Source of the DNA: Spiroplasma phoeniceum | GTDB lineage: Bacteria; Bacillota_I; Bacilli_A; Mycoplasmatales; Mycoplasmataceae | Assembly: GCA_026239495.1 (NCBI GenBank) | Contig: CP110830.1 | Location: 930,001-994,000 of the forward strand | DNA: 64,000 nt | Direction of reading: 5' to 3' | In this document: in pieces, positions 22,694 to 32,950 of the stretch | Layout of the letters: each line of letters starts with the position of its first letter | Numbering within the stretch: the stretch's first letter is position 1 | The notes under the pieces: model-generated | Told to the model about the DNA's origin: nothing | Databases searched by the model: none | What the model saw: the letters and a program-made list of their open reading frames with translations, nothing else | Made by a program: the position numbers and the translations under genes

Positions 22694-23833
22694 TTAACCC
22701 GCAACTGATAAAGGAACAATTTTTACTGCTAAAAAAACATCAGAACCATATGCAAAAGGTAATAATTGGCCTTTTTTAATAGCCTTAGTTTCAAATTTAG
22801 ATAATATTTTTTTAGTTTTATCTGTAATTTTATTAATTACTTTTTGTTTAATTGTAATTATTTGTTTTTCAATTGGGGCTAATAATTTTTTAGTTACTTT
22901 TTGAATATAAAAATTTGGATTTAAATAATTTAAGACTTTGTTTAATTTAATTGGTGTTTTATGTAAAATATTTAATAATTTATTATTATATATTTTACTA
23001 CCCCTCATTAAATTAGCATTTAATAGTAGATTTTTACCAGCACCTTTTTTATGAAGATTAGTCATAATGTTATATCACTCATTAGTATTAATTTTACTTA
23101 TTTTATCAATATTTAATCCATATTCAGACAATCATTTATTAGCATTTTTTTCATTCACGCGTGGTATTTTTTGAACTAATTTAGGACTTATTTTTTGAAT
23201 ATTTTTCTCAATTTTTAATAAATTATTAATTGTTTCTAAATTAGAAACTTTAAAACCTTTATAAAAATCATTTTGGGCTAATTTTCCAATTGTATATAAT
23301 AAAGTTTCATTATTAGCCTGCTTTGTAAAATCAAATATTAATTTAGAAGATAAAATCTTTTTACCTGTAACTTGCCTTACAACATCTTCTAAATTATTAG
23401 CAGTTATTACACCTAATTTTTCAAGTAGTTTAGTTTCTTTTGCTAATTTTAAAATTCTAGTTGTTCGAACAGCACGCGTTAATTTACCAATTCCACCAAT
23501 TGCTGGTAACAAATTTAAGGCGGTACTTTTTGCTGTTACTTCTGATGTTAATTTATCATATATTTGATTTACGGCAAAATCGGTTGCTGTTTCTACTCCA
23601 AACGAGATAAATGCTGCGGCAAAATTAGATAATCCCGCACCAAGACCAACAGCCGAAGCAATACCGCCAGTTAAAACTGATAAACCAAGAGCTAAAACTT
23701 GAATTCCTAAAAATTCTAATAACTGTAAACCAAAAATTTTTTCTTGTTGTTGGATTGACAATCTAGTTGGATTTTTTTTAACAGCATAAATAAGGGCTGT
23801 TTTAGATGTTCCAATTGGCATATCATTTATCAA
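22694..23833 (-). pseudogene. phage internal/membrane-active protein, truncated by in-frame TAA
   Basis: 379 codons from TTG 23833 (ATG 23821 is an alternative) to TAA 22694. A Gly/Ala-rich hydrophobic stretch at about 35-85 (LGIQVLALGLSVLTGGIASA...) is followed by basic helical regions (LLEKLGVITANNLEDVVRQ) and a very Lys-rich C-terminus. This composition suits a podovirus-type internal or DNA-ejection protein, but no family is recognised. The in-frame continuation beyond the stop is 22226-22642. It lies downstream of the capsid gene, behind a terminator hairpin. Confidence 0.5.
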
Positions 23834-23835
23834 AC

Positions 23836-23863
23836 GAAAAAGTACTATTTTTTAGTACTATTA
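23836..23863 (-). terminator. hairpin terminator after capsid gene
   Basis: AGTACTA...TAGTACT arms with five T following in the minus direction. Lies between capsid stop and the next gene, probably lowering downstream expression relative to the abundant capsid. Confidence 0.6.
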
Positions 23864-25087
23864 AGAATTTTTAATTTTAACATCAATCGAATTTGTTTGA
23901 CCAGTAGCGTTGTTTTTACCTTCAATTTGAACTGCAACTGTTTTATCATTTGTAATATTAATTGGTCAATCAACACCAGCACTTTCAATAAAGTAATCAA
24001 AATCACTTTCAGTTAAAGAACTATTTACTGCTTTTAATGCTTTTAAAACAACATCTTTAAATTGTGGTTTTAACTGTTCGGCCGTTGCTTTTGTTGGGTC
24101 TGCAACATGAATAATTGGTTTATCTAATTTATTAATTTTACTAATATCAATTTTTGAAACAATATGTTTAATAATTCCTTTTTGTTCAACCACTGCTCCA
24201 CCTAAATATAAAACTCTTTCCATAATCAAAGTATTACCCATACCAGTACCTAACGCAGCAGCACCAACTCTTAACGGAGTATGATCTTTTTTGCGTAAAA
24301 TAAGAGGGTCATATTTTTTGCTAAACTTAAAGGCAATTGCATTAACACCATCTGGTAATAATTCAATTGTTCCTTCTGAACCATCTTTATTAATAATTGG
24401 TAATTTTTTAGTAACCATATAGTATGTTGTTCCTTCAACAGTTTTCATTGCTCCACTTGTTGTGATTACACTATTTATTTGGTCGTTTGCTCCAAGTTGT
24501 AACTGTAATTTATTACGAATTCCACGAATAAAATCAGCCGAACCTAAAACAATTGTTTATGATGGAGTAAAGCCGTTTTCATATATTTTATCCATAATTT
24601 CATCATGAATTTGTAAAGCATTTGTATCATCTGCTTTTTTGCCTTGAATAGTTGTAACTGTTCCTTTATTAATAATTTCTAAAATTTTATTGCGTTTATA
24701 AGCAACCTCAGTATCCATTGCTTGCTCAATATCGGCTGCTCAAAGATTAGGATTAAAATCACTTTCTATGGGATCTAATTTACGAGCAAAAGTTAAAATT
24801 GTATCTAATTTAACAATTCCATCTTCAAATTCTACTGTTGAATATTTTAGAATATTATCATCGGTATTAAATACTTGTCCATCTTTTCCCAAACCTTCAT
24901 TATATTTAATATTTTTCTTTCTTTTATATGTTAAACCAAATTTATTTGCTTCTTTTCACGCAAATAAAGCTTCTCAACTAAATTTTTGTTGATAAGTTTG
25001 TAAATATCATTGTTCAAATGTTTCTCGGTCTCGTTTTGTTGCTTGATTAGCAATATCTCCGAAAATTCTTTGTGGGTTTTGTGCCAT
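23861..25087 (-). pseudogene. major capsid protein with spiralin-like C-terminal domain, one nonsense codon
   Basis: 408 codons from ATG 25087 (AAGGAAG upstream) to TAA 23861. The position after a scaffold-like gene, and the N-terminal to central sequence (TFARKLDPIESDFNPNLW, EVAYKRNKILEIIN, TIVLGSADFIRGIRNK, GTTYYMVTKKLPI), fit a phage shell protein. An in-frame TAA (near 24557, in GFTPS-TIVLG) breaks it. The last about 80 residues (HVADPTKATAEQLK ... VVLKALKAV ... ESDFDYFIES ... DVKIKNS) resemble each half of spiralin (49842-50564), so the capsid appears to display a host-surface-type domain. Capsid call by context and general pattern. Confidence 0.65.
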
Positions 25088-25104
25088 AATTTACTTCCTT
25101 ATTT

Positions 25105-25563
25105 CTATTTATTAAATACATTGTCTGTATCTAAAATATTGTTTTCTTTTTTTTCTACTTTTGGTACGCCGCCAGTGTTAACTGTTTGTACCTTAATTAA
25201 TTCATCATAAACACTTTGCAATTGTGATTTAATGATTTCAATATCATCGCTAATATCATAAGACTTTAATAAAACATTTTTAAAGTCTTCATTATCAGTT
25301 AAAGAATTAATAAAGTCAATTACTTCAATTTTTTTTAATTGAATTGTTTGTTGTTCAACTTGTGAAGTTAATTCAGTATTTTTTGTTTGTAGTTCGTTGA
25401 TTTGTTGATTACTATTTTCTAAATTACGTGCATTAAATTCTTCAACTTCAGCAGTATTTTCTAAAATAATTTCAACAGTTTTAATATCTAAACTACCATC
25501 TTCGTTTTTAGTGGGTTCATTATTTTCATCAATAAGAACATATTTTACATTTTTTAGTGCCGT
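25105..25563 (-). CDS. phage scaffolding-like protein, apparent ACG start
   Basis: About 152 residues, acidic N-terminus (VLIDENNEPTKNEDGS), then a long coiled coil (EEFNARNLENSNQQINELQ ... SQVEQQTIQLKKIE) and a hydrophilic C-terminus; it immediately precedes the capsid gene. This is the usual place and form of a scaffolding protein that guides procapsid assembly. GGAGG is followed after 7 nt by ACG (25561-25563) rather than ATG, and no in-frame ATG, GTG or TTG fits the RBS. Either a non-standard start or a T-to-C start-codon lesion. Confidence 0.6.
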   Translation of the reverse strand, partial: TALKNVKYVLIDENNEPTKNEDGSLDIKTVEIILENTAEVEEFNARNLENSNQQINELQTKNTELTSQVEQQTIQLKKIEVIDFINSLTDNEDFKNVLLKSYDISDDIEIIKSQLQSVYDELIKVQTVNTGGVPKVEKKENNILDTDNVFNK

Positions 25564-25574
25564 TGTTTTTCCTC

Positions 25575-25973
25575 CTATTTTTTAATATTTGTATTTGTTC
25601 TTTTTCTAATCGCTTTTTGTATAATTTCAAAACTATCTACTCTAAAAGACAAAAAATATCGTTTAGTTTTTATATTTAACTGATTAAATACTGAGCCTTT
25701 AATTTTTATCTCATCATCTTTTTTTAATTTCAAAAACTCAGTTAAAACAGAGGGGTTATATATTGATAATGTTGAGTAATTTAATCCTTCTCACTGACAT
25801 TTAGACGAACAAGCATCAACTTCAACACCACCAGCAACAAGAGCCTTAATTTTTGTTTTAATAGGATTTTCATGTAATCTAACAGTTAATTCTAACTTAT
25901 TAACTTTTTTATTTTTTATTTTAGGTTTATTAGTTATTGATTTTTTAGGTAAATTACTTTTTGTTTGAGACAT
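25575..25973 (-). CDS. small phage protein, possible OB-fold
   Basis: 132 residues. Basic N-terminus (MSQTKSNLPKKSITNKPKIK), then a beta-like pattern (VNKLELTVRLHE, IKTKIKALVAGG, DDEIKIKGSVFNQLN, KRYFLSFRVDSFEII) that resembles an OB-fold nucleic-acid-binding protein. Its ATG overlaps the upstream stop (TAATG) and its stop lies next to the RBS of the scaffold gene, so it is translationally coupled. Not assignable to a family by eye. Confidence 0.5.
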
Positions 25974-26254
25974 TATTTAACATCCTTATTAGATAATTTG
26001 TCATATTTTGAACTGTCAACTAATATTCAATCGATAGAACCTGTTGAATATGGATTTTTGTAAAAATCTTCTTTATATAATTGTTGTTGTTTTAATTCTT
26101 CAATTTCACTACCTAAATTTTGATTAAAATTATGTGCCATATCTATTTGTTGTTTAAAACTATTTATTTCTTGCTCTTTTTCAGCAAGTTCTTTTTTAAG
26201 TGTTTCATTTTCTTCTTTAAGTTTGTTAAATTTAATTGATTCTGTTATTGTCAT
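25973..26254 (-). CDS. coiled-coil phage protein
   Basis: 93 residues. Residues about 8-60 form a heptad-rich coiled coil (KLKEENETLKKELAEKEQEI). The end reads LYKEDFYKNPYSTGSIDW and SSKYDKLSNKDVK. The start overlaps the RuvC-like gene end. Related end sequences ([17 protein letters not shown]) reappear in the degenerate phage fragment at 33210-33879. Function unknown. Confidence 0.5.
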
Positions 26255-26726
26255 TATTTATCACTTCCTTTTTTAAAAAATATTTTAAATGTTTTCAAGC
26301 ATCTAATTCGTGCTCTGTCATTTTAATATTTCCTTTATAAATATAATTTTTCTTAACAACTGGTGATTGTAAAACATAATTTAAATTAAATAGATATTTG
26401 CATAAAACTTTTAAACCACCAATGAATTTAGGAGTAGATAATGGATTTTTTATTTTTAAACCTTTGTGAAGTTGAAAATCTTCAATTATTACAATAACTT
26501 TATTTAAATAAGAACAAATTTTATTTTTAAACTCATTTAATATTAAATACATATTATTTATTGCTTCTTCTTCATTTTTGGAATTAAAAGTAATATTATT
26601 AATTATTTTATTTTGTAAAACATTATAAATAATAATACCAGTTTGACCAATTCCAGCAGGGTCAATTGCAATAATATATTTTAATTTATCTGGTTTATTT
26701 TTTTTTCAATTTGCAATATTTTTCAT
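26232..26726 (-). CDS. RuvC-like Holliday junction resolvase of phage
   Basis: 164 residues with UGA as Trp. RNase H-fold resolvase signature: IIAIDPAGIGQTGI (first catalytic Asp, about residue 20), VIIEDFQLHKG (Glu), and TEHELDAWKHLKYF near the C-terminus (Asp and His). PLSTPKFIGGLKVLC and QSPVVKKNY fit the family between them. It would cleave branched DNA before packaging. It overlaps both neighbours (starts within the 94-residue gene, ends within the coiled-coil gene), indicating a compact early or packaging operon. Confidence 0.75.
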
Positions 26727-26965
26727 CCATCTGATGATAAATCTAAAATATCGTTAATTTTGTAATGTTGCATATAATAAGCAATAATATCTCACTTGTT
26801 TTCAAATAAAATTAAGTACATTTTTGCTCATTCTAAACATTGCAAATCATAATGCTTTTTATGATGTGAAATACGACAATTAATAGGTTGACAATTAACT
26901 CAATCAAAAGATGTTGTTATTTCATTTCAAGTTTTATTAATATACAAACTTTTATATTCTGTCAT
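26681..26965 (-). CDS. small Cys/His-containing phage protein
   Basis: 94 residues with five UGA-coded Trp. First gene of the leftward operon, with RBS AAGGAG 8 nt before ATG 26965. A CQPINCRISHHKKHYDLQC segment has Cys and His in a spacing that could bind metal. It overlaps the RuvC-like start. Family not recognised. Confidence 0.5.
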
Positions 26966-27550
26966 TATATATGCTCCTTAATTTTTTTATTTGTTGATTA
27001 AATTTCATCATTAATATTATTTGCAGTTACTGGATAAGCACATATCATTAATTCTTGTAATTTATTTTAGTATTTAATTACTTCGCCGCCCGCTTCACTT
27101 TGGGGAGTGAGCAGGGGCGGATAGGATATTTTTATAGAGTTTGCCCTCATACGGAAATAAAAAAACAGTTTACCCAGTTATTAATTACGCTTCATCCATC
27201 CCTACACAACTTTATATAAAGAAAATAACCTTTTGGAGTTCCAACCCTCTTGTTTTTTTTAGTGTCCGATATTGTTTTTTTAGGTTTAACAGCACTCTTT
27301 TTATGAAAACAAGCCAAAAAACACATGCTCTGACATTTCACAAGTGATTAATCTTGCCGAGAATTAAAGAAATAAATAGGAATAGTAAATCCAATCGCTT
27401 TCACACTTTCTTTAAGGCTTCGTGCCATAGATGAGTTATCCATCTTTAAGCATCAAAAAATATTAAGTTTTAAGGATTGAATTTTGGATTAATCGTTAGA
27501 TAGTATATTTATTTTTTTATCTCATTATCTTTTTTGATTCTTTGTTTATT
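26966..27550. other. prophage right-hand non-coding/early region with GC-rich hairpin
   Basis: Upstream region of the leftward operon, GC-richer than its surroundings. It holds a strong hairpin CCGCCC...GGGGCGG (27086-27120). Two small minus-strand ORFs are possible: 27348-27443 (MDNSSMARSLKESVKAIGFT...) and one of about 70 codons at 27137-27349 with several Cys. Neither has a convincing RBS. IS5 begins at 27551. Confidence 0.4.
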
Positions 27551-28620
27551 AGACTTCTTGCGATACCTGGTTTTATTATTAAAATATTATTATAAAATAT
27601 AATTTATGAGGATATTAAATTATGAAATTTGATGAATTTAAAAATATTAATGATAAATAATGATTAAGATTAACAGGAATAAAACAAGATATTTTTAATA
27701 AAATGTTAGATATTTTACAAGTAGCTGAAATAGAAAAATTTAAAAAAGGTGGCAAAGCTAATAAATTATCACTAGAAAATCGATTATTGATGACTTTATC
27801 GTATTGACGAGAATATCGAACTTATTTTCATCTTGGAAAAAATTTCGGAATTAGTGAGGCTAATTGTTATCGCAATATCAAGTGAATTGAAGATATTTTA
27901 ATTAAACACCCTGATTTTCAGCAAGTTGCTGGTAAAAAAGCACTAATAAATGATTATTTTAATTATAAAACTATTATTATTGATGCTACCGAAACCCCAA
28001 TCCAACGCCCAAAAAAAGACAAAAACAATCTTATTCTGGTAAAAAGAAAAAACACACTATTAAAACACAAGTAATTATCGAACAAGAAACCAAAAAAATT
28101 ATTGCAACAAGTTTTCCACTTGGTAAAAAACACGATTATGCTTTATTTAAAGAATCAAAAATCGCAATTTTAAAAAATACCAAATTAATAGTTGATAGTG
28201 GTTATCAAGGAATACAAAAAATTCACAATAATGTTATAATGCCCACAAAGAAAACTAAGAAAAAACATTTAAATAAAGAACAAAAACAACATAATAGAAT
28301 AGTTTCAAAAATAAGAATTATTATTGAAAATATTTTTGCTATTCTTAAAAAATTTAAAATTATTACAGAAAAATATAGAAATCGTAGAAAACGATTTAGT
28401 TTAAGATTTAATTTAATTGCTTCAATTTATAATTTACAATTATTATAGTTATCATAAAAGATTTATTTAAAATTAACGAATTTGAATAATAAAATAATTT
28501 TTCGTTGTGGCAAAATATTAAATTTTTAAATAAAAGACATAATTAATTAAAATTATAATTTTATATTAACCCCTTTTTACAAATATTTGAAATTATTTTA
28601 ATGGGTTATGCAAGAAGTCT
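27551..28620 (+). mobile_element. IS5 subtype I element with nonsense codon
   Basis: Complete ends, flanks ATT and AAT (not a matching duplication, suggesting recombination between copies). Inserted at the right edge of the prophage. Confidence 0.88.
27622..28448 (+). pseudogene. IS5-family transposase, nonsense at codon 13
   Basis: Same gene as at 15376 but GAA is TAA at 27658-27660 (NDK-stop), near the start. The rest of the frame, the A7 slip site and the DDE residues are intact. A single G-to-T change killed this copy. Confidence 0.85.
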
Positions 28621-28712
28621 AATAAATAATGGTGATACTATAACTTTTAACGGTAAAGCAAATAGATAATTAAAACAAGGATTTGATGCTAATATTGAAT
28701 TTCACGAAGTAA
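28621..28712 (+). pseudogene. C-terminal remnant, prophage copy 2
   Basis: Reads NNGDTITFNGKANR, stop, LKQGFDANIEFHEVK, stop just upstream of a lipoprotein gene, the place where the propeller gene ends in prophage 1. Too short to assign. Confidence 0.35.
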
Positions 28713-29027
28713 AATAAAAATGAAAAAAATATTAAGTCTTTTAGGTACAATCGCTCTAATTGTAATAAGTACAACAAGTTTAGTTGGTTGTAATACACCA
28801 CAAAAATATACACCAGAAGAATTAGCAAAAATAAAAGAACAAAACAATATAAAAACAAAAGACGGTATTTTAAATTGAATAGCGCCACAAGAAAAACCAT
28901 TTGATAAAATTGATAATAAATATTATTTTGTTATATGACGTGGTAATAAAAAAATGATTGGCGTATTGTTAAATTTAAGTTTAACAATAGTCAAATTACA
29001 AATATTGATAAATATGATAAATATATT

Positions 29028-30097
29028 AGACTTCTTGCGATACCTGGTTTTATTATTAAAATATTATTATAAAATATAATTTATGAGGATATTAAATTAT
29101 GAAATTTGATGAATTTAAAAATATTAATGATAAAGAATGATTAAGATTAACAGGAATAAAACAAGATATTTTTAATAAAATGTTAGATATTTTACAAGTA
29201 GCTGAAATAGAAAAATTTAAAAAAGGTGGCAAAGCTAATAAATTATCACTAGAAAATCGATTATTGATGACTTTATCGTATTGACGAGAATATCGAACTT
29301 ATTTTCATCTTGGAAAAAATTTCGGAATTAGTGAAGCTAATTGTTATCGCAATATCAAGTGAATTGAAGATATTTTAATTAAACACCCTGATTTTCAGCA
29401 AGTTGCTGGTAAAAAAGCACTAATAAATGATTATTTTAATGATAAAACTATTATTATTGATGCCACCGAAACCCCAATCCAACGCCCAAAAAAAGACAAA
29501 AACAATCTTATTCTGGTAAAAAGAAAAAACACACTATTAAAACACAAGTAATTATCGAACAAGAAACCAAAAAAATTATTGCAACAAGTTTTTCACTTGG
29601 TAAAAAACACGATTATGCTTTATTTAAAGAATCAAAAATCGCAATTTTAAAAAATACCAAATTAATAGTTGATAGTGGTTATCAAGGAATACAAAAAATT
29701 CACAATAATGTTATAATGCCCACAAAGAAAACTAAGAAAAAACATTTAAATAAAGAACAAAAACAACATAATAGACTAGTTTCAAAAATAAGAATTATTA
29801 TTGAAAATATTTTTGCTATTCTTAAAAAATTTAAAATTATTACAGAAAAATATAGAAATCGTAGAAAACGATTTAGTTTAAGATTTAATTTAATTGCTTC
29901 AATTTATAATTTACAATTATTATAGTTATCATAAAAGATTTATTTAAAATTAACGAATTTGAATAATAAAATAATTTTTCGTTGTGGCAAAATATTAAAT
30001 TTTTAAATAAAAGACATAATTAATTAAAATTATAATTTTATATTAACCCCTTTTTACAAATATTTGAAATTATTTTAATGGGTTATGCAAGAAGTCT
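29028..30097 (+). mobile_element. IS5 subtype I element, complete
   Basis: 1070 bp, exact ATT duplication (29025-29027 and 30098-30100), inserted in the copy-2 lipoprotein gene. Confidence 0.93.
29099..29925 (+). CDS. IS5-family transposase, -1 frameshift product
   Basis: Intact copy, 275 residues after the -1 shift at A7 (near 29485). Catalytic residues as in the other subtype I copies. No lesion seen. Confidence 0.87.
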
Positions 30098-30274
30098 ATT
30101 ATTCAATTTAGCCTTAAACAGGGGTATAATTCTGGATTAATGTTAGCGGAAGAGAGAAACCCCAGAAATGTATTAATCAAAAGATGAGAAGATGATAGTA
30201 AACAAGAATATTTTAAATCAGTTTATCGTTGAAATAATGATGGTGAACCAAATATAGATATTAAAAATGAATTA

Positions 30275-30310
30275 AAAAGTTATTTAGATTTATAAATCTA
30301 AATAACTTTT
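30275..30310. terminator. bidirectional terminator, copy 2
   Basis: Perfect long hairpin AAAAGTTATTTAGATTT...AAATCTAAATAACTTTT between the convergent lipoprotein and tail-like genes. Same architecture as 17210-17242 but unrelated stem sequence. Confidence 0.85.
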
Positions 30311-31159
30311 TATATTTCTAATATAATTAATGATAATTTTTCATTATTTTTATTAAATAATTGTAAATTATCAATATTAATTTGTTATTTTGTTCGTGGA
30401 TAAGAAAATATTATATTATTTGATTGTTTTAAAAAATTAACAACCACTTTATTTGAATAAGATTTTTCATATTCAATACCATTTTTATACAAATATCATG
30501 TATTATCTTCAATTAATTGTAAATATGTATTTCTATCTTTTCCGCTAGCTTTGGTTCCGATAGGACAATTTTTAATTAATTCTAAGTTTATATCTTTTCC
30601 TTCAATTATTTTTTCATTTGGTTTTTCAATAAAAATTATGATATCATAATTTCCATAACCCCATATCCCAGATATTTCAATTTTATTTAAGGCAAATATT
30701 TTAACATCATAAGTTATTTTAATACTATCTTCAACTAAATTTTTAGTCATACTTGCCCAAACCTCCTTAGAATAAATTAATCTATATCATTGGGAAAAAT
30801 ATTTTAAATATTCTTCTATTTTGTCATTAGAAACTATTAAATTAGTTAAATATTTTCAATATTATACATATGATAGTTTAATTTCAGCAGGAATAAGCGA
30901 ATGGATATTATTTGTTTCTAATTCATTTATTATGGATAATCAATTAAAATAGTTTGCTTCTAATTGATAAATATTATTTTCTGAAATATCCTTGTTTTTA
31001 ACAGTTATTTTAATTTCATCATTATTGTTATTAATATTATCTTTATTTTTTAAACTTCAATCTGTAATTTGTCCTGTTTTAGGTAAAATAAATGATGTAT
31101 TTGGTTCACTGTCATTATTTCAACGATAAACTGATTTAAAATATTCTTGTTTACCATCG
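30310..31159 (-). pseudogene. tail-like gene of prophage copy 2, 3' third
   Basis: Homologous to the C-terminal third of 17240-19657: starts in YFKSVYRWNNDSEPN, includes EIKITVKNKDISENN, SNDKIEEYLKYFSQWY and EISGIWGYGNYDIIIFIEKP, and ends ILEI at TAA 30310. TAA codons (near 30866 and 30393) break it. The 5' end stops abruptly at 31159, where the fhs remnant begins on the other strand. Confidence 0.75.
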
Positions 31160-31489
31160 CTTACTGAAAAAATTAAAATAATTTGTACAAAAATTTATCA
31201 AAAAACAAAAATTGTTTTTAGTCCCTTGACACAAACAAAAATTGATTTTTATCAAAAAAATAAAAAATATAAACATTGACCAGTTTGTATGGCAAAAAAT
31301 AATCAAACAATTTTTGGCAATAAAAATCCTTATTATGATCAAATTATTATTCGTGACTTAAAAATTAATTCAGGGGCAAAATATTTTATTTCTTATTTAG
31401 CAGATATTATTAAGATGCCGGGTTTAAATAAAGTTCCTAATGCTGTTAGCGTTGATGTTGTGAATGATGAGATTATAAATATTAAATAA
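31160..31489 (+). pseudogene. fhs: formate-tetrahydrofolate ligase, C-terminal fragment
   Basis: Last about 109 residues of the enzyme that charges tetrahydrofolate with formate using ATP. Family segments: ICTKIYQKTKIVFSP, PVCMAKNNQTIFG, IIIRDLKINSGAKYF and the C-terminal hallmark IKMPGLNKVPNAVSVDV. The N-terminal about 450 residues are missing, replaced by prophage sequence at 31159, so the gene is dead here unless the rest lies elsewhere and this is a duplication. Stop TAA 31487-31489. Confidence 0.8.
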
Positions 31490-31532
31490 TTTTTGTTATA
31501 ATATTTTTAAGTAGAAAATAGGGGAGAACTTA

Positions 31533-32876
31533 ATGCAGAAAAAAGCAAACTTTTTAGAATTAAATAGTATTGTTAGTAAACAACTTAATTTAGCAACTAA
31601 TATTCGAAAAAAAATGCAGGAAATTTTTAGAATTTATAAAAATAGTTTTCAAAAATTAGGTTATCAAACAATTGCTCTTGGAGAATATGGCTTTAAAACA
31701 TTAACAAAATATGACAAGTTAGAGCTAGAATTAGCCATTATTAAGTATCATCCTAAAAATAAAACAGGCTTACGTGAACAAATATTTCAGGTTGTTTTAA
31801 ATGAAATGCATAAAAATATTAGCAAAGGAACAGTTATCAAGGATAGTCAAAATGATGGTTATTTAGAATATCAAGTTAACGATGAAATTAATTTTATTGT
31901 AAGAATTATTCCCTTTTGTTACAAAAAAAATTCAGAAGGAGGATTAACATATATTTTTTGACGAAATGGAATTGAAAAAAATGATAATGTTATTCAAGTT
32001 GTCCGAGGTTTTAATAAAGCTAATAAGATTTCTAATAATTTATTACGAACATTAATAAAACTGATTAAGTATGTTTTGAAAGATGATTTTCCATATTATT
32101 ATATTTTATATACCTTAACTTTACGATGGTTTTATGAATATTTTACAAAAAGATATGATAATTATTTACAAAAAATTGATATGAGTAAGCGGATTGAAAA
32201 ACAAGATTTAATGAAGTATCGTAATATTAATTTTCAAAAAAATTGATTTTTAAATAATATTGATGGTGAAGAATTAATTTTTTATATTTTAGAACGGTTT
32301 TTAAAAACAGAAACATATTATTTTCGTGAATTTGAATTTATTGAAGAAGAAATTTTTGAATCAATTTCACGCTATAGTTGATATACCAATAATTGCTTTT
32401 TAACACCATATGATTATTATGTGGATTTTAAAATTTATAATATTAAAGAATTTAATGATTTAAATTATGTTCAATCAGAGTTTAAAAATACTAATTTTTC
32501 GCGAATTCAGTATGATTACTGCCGTAATCATGATTTAGTAATTTATGTTACACCAGTTAAAATTTCAGGGGCAGTTGGTTTTATTGATTACGCAATTAAT
32601 TTTAAACAAAAAGCAACAGGTCTATTTAAAAAACTGGATCCGGCAAAACGAAAAGATGCCATAAGTGTTAATCAACGAGAGATTATGGAGGAACTAAATT
32701 TAATTGCACATAAATGATTAACAACTTATCGTAAAAAATTAACATATATTAAGGTTTATTTTGATAAAAAATATCCAATTATTTCATCATCAAATTATTA
32801 TATGCGATTGCAAGCTATTATGACTTCTGTTGATAAATTAAAAAATGATGATTATGTTATTGGTAATGATAATTAA
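31533..32876 (+). CDS. conserved-looking protein of unknown function
   Basis: 447 residues with UGA as Trp; GGGGAGAA lies 7 nt before ATG 31533. N-terminal helix (SIVSKQLNLATNIRKKMQEI), then LGEYGFKTLTKYDKLELELAI, which is placed like the glycine-rich turn and acidic residues of a nucleotidyltransferase but lacks the normal GS motif. Later regions are rich in Tyr/Trp/Phe (YYYILYTLTLRWFYEYF). The frame is uninterrupted, which among so many pseudogenes suggests selection. It follows fhs by 44 bp. No family assigned. Confidence 0.7.
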
Positions 32877-32950
32877 AGGATAAAAACTATGGATTATAAC
32901 TTTTTTCCTAGTTAAGTTTTTAATTAAAAATAATAAATATACGGTGTAAT

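Larger units (their letters stand above)
28720..30295 (+). pseudogene. lipoprotein of prophage copy 2, split by IS5
   Basis: Signal peptide MKKILSLLGTIALIVISTTS with lipobox LVGCN. Then KYTPEELAKIKEQNNIKTKDG and the Trp-rich domain start DNKYYFVIWRGNK, where one frame change occurs (near 28955). After the IS at 29028-30097 it resumes IQFSLKQGYNSGLML ... EYFKSVYRWNNDGEPN and ends at TAA 30293-30295. Paralogue of 16699-17208 with a clearly different middle domain. It also converges on a tail-like gene across a terminator. Confidence 0.7.

Noticed and set aside
17240-25087. Possible recoding of UAA as a sense codon in phage genes
   Set aside because: Paralogous copies show GAA or GAC at these places and host genes all end in UAA or UAG; nonsense mutation is simpler.
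27141-27347. Plus-strand 68-codon ORF in the GC-richer region
   Set aside because: No RBS; the opposite strand has an equally long frame and the phage operon direction is leftward.
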